Shown one piece after another: positions 11,865-26,149 of a stretch of 64,000 nucleotides of DNA; positions within the stretch are counted from its first letter, which is position 1, and each line of letters starts with the position of its first letter. The notes below the pieces were generated by a model. It was given only the letters and a program-made list of their open reading frames with translations. It made no database searches and was not told the origin of the DNA. The stretch comes from Tillus elongatus (Eukaryota > Arthropoda > Insecta > Coleoptera > Cleridae), in contig OZ023265.1 of assembly GCA_964006375.1 (NCBI GenBank), positions 149,598,269-149,662,268 of the forward strand. The letters run 5' to 3'. Position numbers and translations under genes: made by a program.

Positions 11865-12299
11865 AATGCTCATAATGGCCACCATTAACCCAATATAATT
11901 TTATATACGCCCGAAGAGAGATTGTTTAACTCTAAATAGTGTGCCTTCATTTCTCAATGTTGGAGCCTCTACAATGTTGTGCCACAACCCTTCGTGGTCG
12001 CTTATTGTGTCACTGTACACAACTGAGTTAGAATAACCCCTAAGCCAACTTTTTTGTGGGTTAAAATCCGAGCTACGAGCTGGTCAGGAGATTGGGTTGT
12101 CGCTATATATTTATATTTGGCGATACCTTTATTTACGACATTTCGCACTTAAACGGTGAATTATTCCAGTACACCGCATGGCATACAAGATGTTACGGCT
12201 TCAATTTAAGGGTAAATCACCAATGAGATAGATCACTGAACACATTGTGTAAAAAAATTAGGTAGGAATTCCTATTTAGATTTGGTGGCAATTTATATG

Positions 12300-12560
12300 A
12301 ACCGAGGATATGAGTTTCGATTATTCCACACCAAACAATAATGTTGAATTTTTATTGAAAATAATGTCCTATTGCTACTGAGGATTCTCATTCTCCCATA
12401 TATGTTGGTTTCTGCAGGTGAATACACCCCGGCGAGTTAAGGTAGCTTCTTCTATAAATATTATTTTATTCATATACAGTGGATATGCATTCTGTTTGTT
12501 TCTGAAGGAGTGGTAAAATTATAGTCTGGCAAGAAGATCAGCTGTTAATAAGTTCTAGAT
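12300..12560 (-). pseudogene. Mariner-like transposase fragment downstream of attacin copy 2
   Basis: Minus-strand counterpart of the fragment at 3780-3990. The short CATATATG at about 12,401 corresponds to the expanded (TA)n of copy 3 at 20,244-20,305. Confidence 0.6.
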
Positions 12561-13328
12561 TGGTAACTTTTCTGAGAAAACCGTAAGCCTGAGAACGACT
12601 CTAAAAAATGAGTTTGTTCCAAAGTTTGTGGGTACAGTCTATATTTGCTTTCCACCTGGTGACAAACTGGGTGATTTTAATCGAAATGTTCTATAATCTG
12701 GTATTTTTTCAAATATTCTTTAGAACACGGCTAGGCAGGCAGTTTTTTTTTTTAATAATAATTATAATAACCTTTACCTTTATTGCTTAAAATCATACAA
12801 CATGTTTATTCAATAAGTCTAAGACTTGTGGTGAATATTAACATAATTTTATATACATAGTTGCATCCAAAACTGCTTGGCAACACTCCAAATTCAACAA
12901 CCTTCAAATCTTGACATTCCAAAAAATTTATTTTCTCTTCCATTTCGTTCTTCTAATGTTTCACCTGATACCTCCCTTTACCATTAATACTAATCACTCC
13001 ATAATACTTTTTCAACTGCAAATCTTTCTCAACTGCCCATATTTTTGCCCAAATTGTAAATTTTGTACCAGACCAGAAATGACATTTTAATTTATTATTT
13101 AGTGAATTCAACAAAGTTGGCAAAATGATCATCAGGTTATGCTCTTTTAAAAGATATTAATCTTTACCACTTTTGTTTACTCATACAGGATTTTTAAAAA
13201 ATCGACACCAAATAAAACCATATAATTAACATAAAAAACATATATTTAAATATTCAACAAACAAATGATAAATAGGCTTTTATCCTAATAGAAATTACCA
13301 CAATCAATATTAGAATCTTATTGTATAA

Positions 13329-14239
13329 TTAGAAATCGTAATGTCCTCGCAGCATAGTGTTCCATGATGGATCGCTGGTCCCTCTAGGTCCTCCATAACT
13401 CCTCTGCCATCCTCCGGTTAAATCAACACCCAAATTCCCGTTTTGATACAGATTATATTTGCCTTCTATCCCCACATCAGTGCTTCCATGTTGGGCATGC
13501 CTTACTGTAGCACCCAATCCAGAACCTGTTAAAGCAAAAAGTCTGCTTTGCAAAATGTATTATCATTTTTTTAAATTGTAGTTTTTTTAATTTCAAATAA
13601 TATTAGCTTCTCAAAAATAAGTGTCTACCACCAGTTGTTAAATCTGGTTAATATGCTGGCTTACAGCGGAAATCTCCAAAAATGATTGTTCTGATTCCAT
13701 TGGTACATTATTGTGTTTTTAAAGTTATAATGGTAGTTCGAATATATAGAAAATACTGCTAATTCTTTTTGTTTTTTTATCAATGAATTTGTAATATAAG
13801 AGTAACTTCCTTAAAGATATTAAAAACTAAATGATAGACTAACCTGAATCTTTGTGCAAATAATCTAGTTCTCCAGTTGCTGTTATAGGAGAATCAGGAA
13901 TAAATTGTTTCGTTAGTGAAACCTGCCCTCCCAGTTGATGATTTTCGTTTTCAGCTATTATGCCTCCATGTTTCACACCAGCAGTTAAATCAGGACCCGC
14001 GACAACTACTTCGGTCTTAGCTTGCCTGTATCACAAATAATAATTAGCATAAATATTTATTTAAAAGAATACAATGTTACATATTTATTTTGTGAAAATA
14101 TTAATTACCTTCTTTGTCTGGTGACTGGAATCATATAGTACTGTTGACCTTCAGTATCTTGTATTATGTTATAAGTTGGCACAGCGCTTACAAATGCAAC
14201 AAAAGCAGCAAAAACAGCAAAACTTATAAGAGTGTTCAT
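13329..14239 (-). CDS. Attacin-like glycine-rich antimicrobial peptide, copy 2
   Basis: The only minus-strand member. Exons, in order of transcription, are 14239-14109, 14025-13844 and 13525-13329; introns are 83 and 318 bp. The predicted protein is 169 residues with signal peptide MNTLISFAVF...VSA, Thr at residue 22 where most copies have Ala, the RQRR processing site and a mature chain of the copy 1/3 type (AQHGSTDVGIEG, GGPRGTSD). The first base of exon 2 is G rather than A, which still gives Arg44 (AGG). The shortest intron 2 of the cluster marks it as a copy without insertions. TATA-like GTATAAACC lies at about 14,300 and the conserved GGGGGATTTATTATATC at 14,355-14,371, upstream on this strand. 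It is head to head with copy 3. Confidence 0.82.
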
Positions 14240-14299
14240 TTTGGATAACTTCTTTTCTCGAGTATAAGTTGGCTATGTTCCTAAACAACTATCTTTTGG

Positions 14300-14375
14300 T
14301 TTATACACCATTCTCTATGCAGAGAAACTGTAAGTTACTCCCATTGATAAAACAGGGGGATTTATTATATCTCAT
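14300..14375 (-). promoter_or_regulatory. Attacin copy 2 promoter
   Basis: TATA-like GTATAAA at 14,300-14,308 and the conserved GGGGGATTTATTATATC block at 14,355-14,371 on the + strand, read here in reverse. Same order as in copies 1 and 3. Confidence 0.5.
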
Positions 14376-14779
14376 TCAAGCAATTGTTTTGTTAGTGAAG
14401 TACCAATTCCTACAGCGTTAACTACGAGATAATTACGTAGCTATGTCCAGTTATTCTGTACGTTGTTTATAATCATTTAACACTATAATAATTATTAAAA
14501 ATTACTTTTCTTGAATGTTCTTTCTTACCAATTCTTATGTGGGTATTAAGAGGAAACAAAAACTGCTTACAACAATTATCATTTTATGAAAAATAATTTT
14601 AGTAAAATATAAATTATTACTTTGCTTCGGAGAATATACAGGATGTGCCAATTAAAACTTTCCACCTGGATAATATTGGATAATTTTGCATAAATGAAAT
14701 TAGTTATTATTGTTATTGTGTAATAACAGCGAAACTTCAAAACAATTCTAATAAAAAGTTGAAGGAGCTATCCACACCC

Positions 14780-15430
14780 ATCACGAAATTTTACAAATCG
14801 AGATAATTGCCTAGCGAGTTTATACAGAATAATAAATGAACAGTGTCATGTGAAGATGACTCAATCAAAATGGAAACATATTATGAACTAAAATTGAGAA
14901 TTACCTGTACGAAGATCATTCCGGGTGTAAAGGCTAACGAAAAACCAAAGAAGCAATCCTGTCACTTGCGCAATATTGAAAAAGGTGTTTAAGAAGAATG
15001 TGCATACATTTATGGATTTTGTTGACTTAAGACAATTGTTTTATAAGGTGGATAAAAAAATATTGTTTCATATAAAAAAGAAAGCTAGACTCGATTGAAA
15101 GTGCATCACTCTCAATCTATAAAAACATGAAAGTACCACAATAGACATTAGCGGTTATGAAATGAAGGCTAAATTAAGAAACGGTGTACGGCAAGGATAC
15201 TTACTTATTATTGCTATATTTATTCAATGTATTTATAGAAGGTCTATTAAACAGGCTAAAAGGAAAACTAACGGGAGTCAAGATATATTTACATTACTTC
15301 CAATGCATAAGGTACGCTGATAGCTTAGTGCTGAGGGGAGAAATGGAAAAAGAATTACAAAAAATACTGAATGTGCTAGAGGATGTGTTAACAAATTTCA
15401 AACTAAAAATCGATATGAAGAAGTAAGGAT
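14780..15430 (+). pseudogene. Reverse-transcriptase fragment, left arm
   Basis: Reads as the middle of a non-LTR RT resembling the RTE group: FVDLRQLFYKVDKK, then IDISGYEMKAKLRNGVRQG, then FNVFIEGLLNRLKGKLTGVK, QCIRYADSLVLRGEMEKELQ and LTNFKLKIDMKK. The catalytic YADD is changed to YADS and several frameshifts separate the blocks. The same fragment, inverted, lies in the right arm, so it was present before the duplication. It stands upstream of both attacin promoters. Confidence 0.75.
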
Positions 15431-15540
15431 ATGGCTGGTGTTAACAAATTTCAAACTAAAAATCGATATGAAGAAGTAAGGATATGGCTGCGGCCAACAT
15501 ATCAATTCCATCTTTATTCAATTTATTTACAAGAAAAAGT

Positions 15541-16260
15541 CTGGACGCAGCAAGTGCGTTATGAGAGTGAATTTGCATAAAAATATTTTTAACAGCAAAT
15601 ATGTGTGTTTCTTTAAGAAAGCAGGCATCAAATTTGGTTACCCCTATAACCTATATAGTAGAAACAATGTGCCATGTTTCATCAAAATAACTTTATTGTT
15701 TGAAAATGTACAAAAATTTCCGATAGTAAACTTAAAGTGTTCCAGAAAAGACTGGTTTCTTGGTCAACCTTATAGGTTAATAGCAAATTTGGCTATTCAA
15801 ATTTGAAGTATTTAATGACAACTCGCTACCATAACGCACTTGCTGTGTCCCGAATTTTTTCTTGCAAATATGCATTATATTTCGATGGAAAATTCTTGCA
15901 AAAATGCAATAACATAAGGTGTGTTCGATTTAAAAAACTCTGGACTCTGCGTTATGGTAGTGAATTTTCATAAAAATGTTTTTATTGAAAATATGTGTGT
16001 TTTCTTTTTAAGAAAGTAGGCATTAATTTTGGTTACCAGTATAACATATATAGTAAAAACAATGTGCCATGTTTCATAAAAATAACTTTATTGTGTGAAA
16101 ATGTACAAAAATTTCCAAAAGTAAACTTAAAGTGTTCCCGGAAAAACTCGTTTCTTGGTCAACCTTATAGGTTAATAGCAAATTGGGCTATTCAAGTATG
16201 AAGCATTTGATCAAAATTCGCTACCATAACGCACTTTCTGCATCCAGAATTTCTTTTCTT
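15541..16260. repeat. Two tandem copies of a 394-bp unit with inverted ACTACCATAACGCAC ends
   Basis: The unit starting near 15,556 repeats near 15,949, and a third start appears at about 16,225. Each body is about 200 bp (AGGCATCAAATTTGGTTACC...TTATAGGTTAATAGC) and is bounded by the recurrent GCGTTATGGTAGTGAATTTT motif on the left and its complement on the right. The two short reading frames inside are similar to each other simply because the DNA is duplicated. Confidence 0.7.
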
Positions 16261-16299
16261 ACAAACATGCATTATATTTCGATGGAAAATGCAAACATG

Positions 16300-17227
<928 letters not shown>

Positions 17228-17584
17228 ACGTATCACACTGATAACTCAAAAAATAATGGGCCGATTTTGATTAAATTTGGTGAATACCTTTCTGTTGCAA
17301 ATGGCTTGGATAAGTTTGTAAGCCAGGAAAGTCGGCCCAGGTTTTCCCGGAAAATGTTGTGTTTTCTTTCGAAAAAATTTATATCCGGAAATAACAAAGT
17401 AAGGGGAACCAAATTTGGTTCGCAGGTTTATATCATTACAGACAAATTTAGCACTTGCTGCGTCCAGACTTTTTCTTGTAAATAAATTGAATAAAGATGG
17501 AATTGATATGTTGGCCGCAGCAATATCCTGACTTTCGTTCCTTGCTTTTTTCTTATCGATTTTTAGTTTAAAACACAAGCACAT

Positions 17585-18200
17585 TCAGTATTTTTTGTAA
17601 TTCTTTTTCCATTTCTCCCCTCAGCACTATGCTATCAGGGTACCTTATGCATTGGAAGTAATGTAAATATATCTTGACTCCCGTTAGTTTTTCTTTTAGC
17701 CTGTTTAATAGACCTTCTATAAATACATTGAATAAATATAGCAATAATAAGTAAGTATCCTTGCCGTACACCGTTTCTTAATTTAGCCTTCATTTCATAA
17801 CCGCTAATGTCTATTGTGGTACTTTCATGTTTTTATAGATTGAGAGTGATGCACTTTCAATCGAGTCTAGCTTTCTTTTTTATATGAAACAATATTTTTT
17901 TATCCACCTTATAAAACAATTGTCTTAGGTCAACAAAAGCCATAAATGTATGCATATTCTTCTTAAACACCTTTTTCAATATTGCATTAAGTGACAGGAT
18001 TGCTTCTTTGGTTTTTCGTTAGCCTTTACACCCGAAATGAGTTTCATACAGGTAATTCTCAATTTTAGTTGGTAATATGTTTCGATTTTGATTAACAGAG
18101 TCATCTTCACATGACACTGTTCATTTATTATTCTGTATAAACTCGCTAGGCAATTATCTTGATTTGTAAAATTCGTGATGGGTTTGGATAGCTTCTGCAA
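17585..18200 (-). pseudogene. Reverse-transcriptase fragment, right arm
   Basis: Inverted counterpart of 14,780-15,430. The catalytic region reads RYPDSIVLRGE, so it has lost even more of YADD than the left-arm copy. Confidence 0.72.
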
Positions 18201-18583
18201 CTTTTTATTAGAATTTTTTAAGTTTTGCTGTTATTACACAATAATAATAATAACTAATTTCATTTATGCACAATTATCCCATATTATCCAGTTGGGAAGT
18301 TTTAATTGGCACATCTTGTATATTCTCCGAAGCAAAGTAATAATTTATATTTTACTCAAATTATTTTTCATAAAATGATAATTGTTGTAAGCAGTTTTTG
18401 TTTCCTCTTAATACCCACATAAGAATTGGTAAGAAAGAACATTTAAGAAAAGTAATTTTTAATAATTATTATAGTGTTAAGTGATTATAAACAACGTACA
18501 GAATAACTGCACCTAGCTACGTAATTATCACGTAGATAACGCTGTAGGAATCGGTACTTCACTAACAAAACAATTACTTGAAT

Positions 18584-18700
18584 GAGATATAACAAATCCC
18601 CCTGTTTTATAAATGGGAATAACTTACAGCTTCTCTGCATAGAATGGTATATAAACCAAAACCGAGTTGTTTAGGAACATAGCCAACTTATACTCGAGAA
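18584..18700 (+). promoter_or_regulatory. Attacin copy 3 promoter
   Basis: GAGATATAACAAATCCCCC at 18,584-18,602, GGGAATAACTT at about 18,615, TATATAAA at 18,648-18,655 and the initiator-like ATAGCCAAC about 30 bp on. It has a C in place of the T found in the other copies' AATAAATCCC block. Confidence 0.5.
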
Positions 18701-18715
18701 AAGAAGTTATCCAAA

Positions 18716-19671
18716 ATGAACACTCTCATAAGTTTTGCTGTTTTTGCTGCTTTTGTTGCATTTGTAAGTGCTGTGCCAGCTTATAACATAATACAAGATA
18801 CTGAAGGTCAACAGTACTATATGATTCCAGTCACCAGACAAAGAAGGTAATTAATATTTTCACAAAATAAATATGTAACATTGTATTCTAATAAAGAAAG
18901 ATTTATGCTAATTATTATTTGTGGTACAGACAAGCTAAGACTGAAGTGGTTGTCGCCGGTCCTGATTTAACTGCTGGTGTGAAACATGGAGGCATAATCG
19001 CTGAAAACGAAAATCATCAACTGGGAGGGCAGGTTTCACTAACGAAACAATTTATTCCTGATTCTCCTATAACAGCAACTGGAGAACTAGATTATTTGCA
19101 CAAAGATTCAGGTTAGTCTATCATTTAGTTTTTAATTTCTTTAAGGATGTTACTCTTATATTACAAATTCATTTATAAAAAAATGCAGTATTTTCTATAT
19201 ATTCGAACTACCATTAACTTTAAAAGCACAATAATGTACCAATGAAATCAAAACATTCCTTCTGTGGACATTTCCGCAGTAAGCCAGCATATTAATCAGA
19301 TTTTACAACTGGTGGTAGACACTTAGTTTAGAAAAGCTAATATTATTTGAAGTTAAAAAAAATACCAGTTAAAAAAATGAGAATACATTTTGCAAAGAAG
19401 GCAAAAATTTATTATAATTGGTTTAGGTTTAATTTAATATAAAATTCAGTGTCAATATTTTTTTGCTATAACAGGTTCTGGATTGGGTGCTACAGTAAGA
19501 CATGCTCAACATGGAAGCACTGATGTTGGGATAGAAGGCAAATATAACCTGTATCAAAACGGGAATTTGGGTGTTGATATAACCGGAGGATGGCAGAGGA
19601 GTTATGGAGGACCTAGAGGAACAAGTGACCCATCATGGAACACTATGCTGCGAGGACATTACGATTTCTAA
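18716..19671 (+). CDS. Attacin-like glycine-rich antimicrobial peptide, copy 3
   Basis: Exons 18,716-18,846, 18,930-19,111 and 19,475-19,671, with introns of 83 and 363 bp; 169 residues. The signal peptide is the commonest form (MNTLISFAVFAAFVAFVSA), followed by the RQRR site and a mature chain of the copy 1/2 group. The only change noted against copy 1 in exon 3 is Ile for Leu in GVDITGG. Promoter, gene and 3' flank mirror copy 2, so the two arose by one inverted duplication. Its 3' flank carries the mariner fragment with a new (TA)n expansion. Confidence 0.82.
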
Positions 19672-20089
19672 TTATACAATAAGGTTTTAATATTGATTGC
19701 GTTAGTTTCAGCCTATTTATTATTTGTTTGTTGAACATTTTAATATATGTTTTTTATGTCAACCATGTGGTTTTAATTGGTCTCCATTTAAAAAAAATCC
19801 TATATAAGTAAACGAAAAGTGGTAAAAAATAATATCGTTTAAAAGAGCATAACCTGACGATCATTTTGCCAACTTTGTTGAATTAATTAAAGAATAAATT
19901 AAACTGTCTCCCTCACTGTGTTCTAATAAATATTTGAAAAAAGACCAGATTATAGAAAATTTCGATTAAAGTCACCCAGTTTGTCACCATCTTAAAAGCA
20001 AATATAGACTGTATCCACAAAGTTTGGAAAAAATCATTTTTATATTAGCGTTGTTTTCAGGCTTACGGTTTTCTCAGAAAAGTTACCAA

Positions 20090-20240
20090 TCTAGAACTTA
20101 TTGCCAGCTGATCCTCCTGTCATACTGTAATGTTACCATTCCTTCAGAAACAAACAGAATGCATATCCACTGTTTGTGAATAAAATACTATTTATAGAAG
20201 AAGCTACCTTAACTCGCCGGGGTGTATTCAACTGCAGAAA

Positions 20241-20307
<67 letters not shown>

Positions 20308-20480
20308 GAGAATGAGAATCCTCAATAGGCCGTCATTTTCAATAAAAATTTAACATTAATGTTTGGTATGGAATAATCGAAAACCATAACGTAGGTTCAT
20401 GTAAATTACCACCAAATCTGAATGGGAATTCCTATCTAATTTTTTTACAAAATGTGTCCAGTGATCTATCTCATTGGAGA
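20090..20480 (+). pseudogene. Mariner-like transposase fragment downstream of attacin copy 3
   Basis: Same remnant as at 3780-3990, interrupted by a (TA)n run precisely where copy 2 has only CATATATGG. Confidence 0.6.
20244..20305. repeat. (TA)n tract 4, expanded in place
   Basis: About 31 TA units between AACTGCAGAAACCAA and GGGAGAATGAG. The allelic position in copy 2 (about 12,401) has three TA units, and in copy 1 (about 3,938) none. It is not part of a TA element. Confidence 0.95.
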
Positions 20481-20840
20481 TTTGCCCTTAAATTTAAAGC
20501 GTAATATATTTTATGCCATGCGGTGTACTTGAATAATTCTCCGTTTAAGTGAAAAATGACGTAAATAAAGGTATCTCTAAAGATGAATAAGCCATAACAA
20601 TCCAATCACTTGACCAACTCGTTGCTCGGATTTTTACTCAATAAAAAGGTTGCTTTGGGGTTATCTTAACTAAGTTGTCTAGAGTGACACAATAAGCGAC
20701 CACGAAGGGTTGTGGCACAAAATTATAGAGGCTCTCAAACATTGAGAAATGAAGGCACACTATTTAAAGTTAAACAATCTCTCTTCGGGCGTATATAAAA
20801 TTATATTGGGTTAATGGTGGCCATTAAGAATATTTGACGT

Positions 20841-21010
20841 TGAATACTTAAGTAATTAATTATTAAGTTTCAAAACATTGGTTGATAGTCATAACTTATA
20901 ATACTTTTCTATAAGTACCCTTGGAGAACCCAACCACAACACATCTTTTCAAAGACCTTATGATGTTTCACTAGCAAAGTTAGCGTCATCAGAGGATGAA
21001 AAATTCCAAA
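20841..21010. repeat. Partial foldback element
   Basis: From about 20,915, AAGTACCCTTGGAGAACCC and then GATGTTTCACTAGCAAAGTTAGCGTCATCAG (given in two pieces here: GTTTCACTAGC and AAAGTTAGCGTCATCAG) match one half of the foldback element in copy 1 intron 2. Confidence 0.55.
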
Positions 21011-22540
21011 CTACTTACTACTAAACATCACCATTTATACTGAGTCTTAGGCAAAGACCGACACCGAGAGGGAGACGAAATCGCAGGCAAATTTTCTGTG
21101 TATTGTATTTTAATTGCCGAACAAGGTTTTTGAACTTCCGTTATAACTTTACCTGCCAATTTTCGGAATATTTATATGTATCAAAGGCAGAGCGCAAGTA
21201 GCTGTCTCTACCCGTTAGAATAAATTGGGAATAAATTAGTTTGCATCACTATGAAAAGCTTATCTGTACAAATTTTCAAGACTGTACATCAAATATTTTT
21301 TCTAAATATCAAGGAAAATCGAAATTCAACTTGGCTAAATCGTAATATTTTAATACCAAAAATCTACTGCTGCTCTGTGTGTCCTTACCTTTGGACCAGC
21401 CTATATAAGGTATAGTACATGCCCAAATTCACATCTCAAAGACGTAAGGAAAATGTTATGAGAACTTGAAGAGAAAAAAACTTTGTTCTCGCTGGAGGTC
21501 GAAGGAAGGCAGAAGATAAGAATATTGTCTGTGCTAAACAAAATATACTAGATATTACATACCCAGATTAAGCATTTTCGGCTTAAAAATGTCTTGAAAT
21601 AGGTACCAAAAAATTTGTTTGAAAATTTTACAGTTTTACACCTAGAAACGTTAAAAGAGCGATTTGAAACGTAAAAATGGTAATTTTTATTGCAGATCAT
21701 GGATAATAAATATTACAAGAAATGTATCTTACCATATAAAGGTTAACAAGTTCATTTCAAAAGTCAATGTAACTTGGCTCTTCACAAAATTTGTTATTTT
21801 GGCACGAATATGGAACAGAAAAGAAAGTTGCCTGTTCTGAAGTATTGTTATATGGAAAGGAATATCAGCCAGTAAATGCTTTGGGTGAAATTTTAGATGG
21901 AGAAAGAAAGAGGCAGATCTAAATTTGAAAATTAGTATGTCAAAATTTGAAGCATATTATTCGTAGGAGAGCTGTCAAACAATTTTTTGGAATGACGTTT
22001 GGTAAAATTATGTCGAAATACTCCACAAGTCAGCGACTTATCTGTATTGACATGCTGTATAATTATGACCAATAAAGAATATTATTTTTATTATATACAA
22101 TTCAAAAATTTATGAAAATAACGGCTATCCAAAGAGATTGTGGGATGTTGCTAAAGAACTGAATCAGACAAATCCCAGAAAATCTGGAAGGGGTATAGCG
22201 GTTCTACTAATTTGACGTTATACTACATTATTTTCAACTTGTTACGTAATTTGTTTTTCGAATTATGACGCCATGGATATTTTTTTAAATAACAACCTAT
22301 TTATTTTGTTATTGATTTTGAGAGTACTTTTTATTCTCTTTTCAACGGTATAACATTTTTAATATGTTATATTTCAAAAATAAGGAAAAAGTCTGTAAAT
22401 TTCAAATATAAAAAATTTCTTCATTTTGAAGAATGCAGCTATCTACCACATAAATCCTAAAATTGTGGTGATGGCTTTTCAAAGTTAACAATACATAAAT
22501 GCTATTTGCTTATTCTACAGTAGAATTTATCTTTTACTAC
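21011..22540. other. AT-rich DNA without recognised genes
   Basis: Only short broken frames. No repeat of the window, splice-consistent exon or RNA gene was recognised. Confidence 0.4.
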
Positions 22541-23580
22541 TAAAAATGGTCCAATTGAGGGAGAAGCAGAGAAGTGTTAATTATGATTAAATATGCCGAT
22601 AAAGTCAGAACACATCAAAAGCTACGTCAACTTTTTAGAAAAAAGTACCCGATAAGCCAATAAGTCAATCAACTACTGTTAGTAGGATTAAAAACAAATT
22701 TCGTAAATATAGCGTTGTAAAGAATCTTCCAAAATGTGGACATCGGATGATATTAAGTGAAGATTCACAACTTGATGTTCTATGAGAAGTTGAAAACCAT
22801 CCACATCGAACGTAGAAGCATTGCTTTGGATCACGACATAAGCCACACTTCGGTTTGAAAATTTAAAAGTTCAAAAATTTTAGCCATATAAGGTAAAATT
22901 AGTTCATGAGTTACCTGAAGGTAACTTTGATCGTAGACAAGAATTCTGGGAAAAGATGATGGAATTATGTCTTCAAGATCCAATGTTTGCCCAGCGTCTT
23001 CTATTTTCAGATGAAGCAACATTTTGGTTGAACCGGACGGTCAATAGAGAAAACTATAGATATTGCCACAGGGAAAACCCTCATTAAATGAGCGAGGCTC
23101 ACACACAGCATCCTCAAAAGGTTAATGTATGGGCGGGAATCATTGACGACCATACTATAGGCCCATTATTTTTTGAAAAGAATTTAACAGGAGAAATTAT
23201 TTCCCAATGCAGACAGTCCTGACCTACTAAACAATAACGTTTGGTGACAACATGATGGTGCTGCGCCACATTATGCAATAATGTTCGAGGCTATTTGGGC
23301 TAAGTTCCACCAGGAATATGGATAGAAAGAAGAGGTCCAATAGAATAGCCAGCAAGGGCTTCCGATTTAACACCTTTATACTTATTTCTTTGGGGCCACT
23401 TAAAAAGTAAAGTTTATAAAACGCCACCAAACAATTTAGAAGATCTCAAGAAAAAATTTAAACATGAAATTTGGTTAATATCACCACAAACCTTGCATAA
23501 CGTGAGAAATGAATTTTTCAATCGTCTTGGGAATTGTCAATTGGTACAGGGTCATCACTTTGAACATCTGATGTAGTAAA
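22540..23580 (+). pseudogene. Mariner-like (Tc1/mariner superfamily) transposase pseudogene
   Basis: In several frames the + strand reads a helix-turn-helix part (KYADKVRTHQKLRQLF ... SQSTVSRIKN-like), then ELPEGNFDRRQEFWEKMMEL, LLFSDEATFWLNRTVNRENY, HTQHPQKVNVWAGIID, a damaged DGA-HYA block, WIERRGPIE, ASDLTPLYLFLWGHLKSKVY and a tail EFFNRLGNC...HHFEHLM. The SDEA Asp and the later DLTPL Asp are visible. Many stops and frameshifts, and no recognisable terminal repeats, mean it is inactive. Confidence 0.8.
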
Positions 23581-23599
23581 CATTGTTATTTCTCTGCCT

Positions 23600-24060
<461 letters not shown>

Positions 24061-24730
24061 TTCTATGTGGCAAGAAAAACAAGTTATAATAAAATATTTT
24101 GTTCCAGATCATTTCTATTTTCCTTCTGCTTCTGCCGCTGTTAGAGTTTTTACTCTTAACAGGACGCTTTGCTTACTCTTACTGCTAAACTATTTTACTT
24201 ACATATCACCCTACAAAAACATAGTTGTATTCCACCGCATAAGACCTTCCTGTAGCTTCACTTTCGGTTTATTTTCCTCTCTTTCTTCTTGATGATTGAT
24301 TTGCCAAGCTCACTAGTCTGTTCTATCGAGAATGAAAATTGTAGAAGCATCCTCTTACTAGGCATCGTGTGTCCATCTTCTATGATTGTACCTTGAATTT
24401 ACACTGTTAGTAAATGCTCGCTCTTTATGTAACTTTTATTTATGTGACCTAACAAATTAGTTGAAATTTCCATGCAACATTTCTTTTTACGTCCCTTACG
24501 TGGTCTCCTGCTACATACATCACCTTTGTAATGTGAGGCCACTTACCATTACATTTCCTGTTCCCCTAGTTTAATTATCATAACGAGCAGATTTCGTCTT
24601 TGTAAATAGCTATTAGTCAATGATACCTTCTGCAGACAACGTACCATTTCTGCCTAACATACACGGTTTCGACCGTCCTGTCTGTTTTGTCGTTTCCATT
24701 GTTAGTCAATGCTTGTTATTCAATTTCTTT
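24061..24730. other. Unassigned sequence between two TA elements
   Basis: No coherent gene. Some stretches have fewer A/T than the surroundings, but no domain was recognised. Confidence 0.35.
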
Positions 24731-24734
24731 TTAG

Positions 24735-24874
24735 TGAATTTTCGTAGAAAAAATTCCGTATGGGGGAGATCGCAACTTTTGAATTTTGAAAAATTTTTGC
24801 AAATGAGCGCGAACTAGGACACCCAGAACCCATATCCGGGGTCAGTTTCAATTTTTATATGTTTATAGATATAT

Positions 24875-24966
<92 letters not shown>

Positions 24967-25260
24967 GTGTGTGTGTGTATCACACCGATAACTTAAATAT
25001 ATATATAATGGTCGGATTTTGATAAAAATTTGCATGTACCTTCCTTTTGTAAATGGCTTGGAAAAACCCGTTAATCAGGAAAATCGGACTAGGTTTTCCG
25101 GGAAAATGTTGTGTTTTCATTCGAAAAAAATTTTTTTCTCAAAAAATAAAAAATCTATGATAACCAAATTTGGTAGGTAGGTTTACGATATAAAAAGTAA
25201 ACTATATACCAAAATTTAGATTGCTATGTTATAAGAAAAATAAGTTATAATAAAATATTT
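24735..25260 (+). repeat. TA-microsatellite element
   Basis: Close relative of the 23,600 element with the same left and right flanks. The (TA)n run is preceded by TAGATATATAGA and followed by a (TG) run before ATCACACCGATAAC. Confidence 0.7.
24877..24964. repeat. (TA)n tract 6
   Basis: About 88 bp, merging into CTGTGTGTGTGTG. Confidence 0.97.
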
Positions 25261-26149
25261 TGTGCTAGATCATTTCAATGAAAATTCACTACCATAACGC
25301 ACTTGCTGTGTTCCGGCTTTTTTGTAATTTATTATGATGTTATTAAAATAAAGAACTTTTTAAATATTTGAATTTGAGGCCTTTTTCTCATTTTTCTTCA
25401 AATGTAACATATTACAAATTTTACACCGTTGAAAAGAGAATAAAAAGTACTATCAAAATTAATAATAAAAATGTCTGGACTCAGCAAGTGCGTTATGGTA
25501 GTGAATTTTCATAGAAATGAAGAACTTTTTTTTTAATAAATGGTTATAACCTTTTTTTCTCGTAACATAGAGATCTAAATTTTGGTATGTGGTTTACTTT
25601 TGATAACATAAACATAGTTCGCGCTCATTTCAAGAAACTTTTTCAAAATTGAAAAGCCTCGATCTTCCCATTAGTGAACTTTTTCTCTGAAAATTCGTTA
25701 GAAATGGGTTGTCGTTAAAAAAATATATCGATGACAAATAGCGTCACACGATGAAAATTATGTAGTATAACGTCAAATTAATAAAATCGTTATACCCCTT
25801 CGAGATTTTTTCCAGAAAATTATTTTGAAGGGAGTTATTCAATTTATCCGTTACTTCATTTGCACACTGTGTATTCTGGGAAGCAAAGTAATAATTTATA
25901 TTTTATTCAAATCACTTTTCATAAAATCACAATTAATTGTGAGTTGTAAGCCCTTTTGTCTCCTCCTAATACCTACATAAGAATTGGTAAGAAACAACAT
26001 TTAATAAAAGTAACTTCTAATAATTATTATCGTGCCAAATTAATATAAACAACCTCCAGAATTACTGGAGATGGTTACGTAATTATCTTGCAGCTTGCAG
26101 ATAACGCTGTAGGAATTGGTACTTTACTAATAAAACTATTGCTTGTTAT

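Larger units (their letters stand above)
11865..15557 (-). repeat. Left arm of inverted duplication carrying attacin copy 2
   Basis: Complementary to 17,451-20,840 over most of its length. Anchors are TGGTGGCCATTA near the outer end, the mariner fragment, the attacin gene with promoter, the RTE-like RT fragment and, at the inner end, GCAGCAAGTGC at 15,557. Near the inner end a 52-bp piece (TGTTAACAAATTTC...GATATGGCTG) is directly duplicated at about 15,386-15,490; the right arm lacks this. Confidence 0.85.
17451..20840 (+). repeat. Right arm of inverted duplication carrying attacin copy 3
   Basis: Mirror image of 11,865-15,557. It begins at GCACTTGCTGCG (17,451) and ends near the GTGGCCATTA block at about 20,825. 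The spacer to the left arm is about 1.9 kb. Confidence 0.85.

Noticed and set aside
15561..16201. Two similar 68-81-codon proteins
   Set aside because: They are similar only because the 394-bp repeat is duplicated; neither has an ortholog-like motif and each lies between MITE-like ends.
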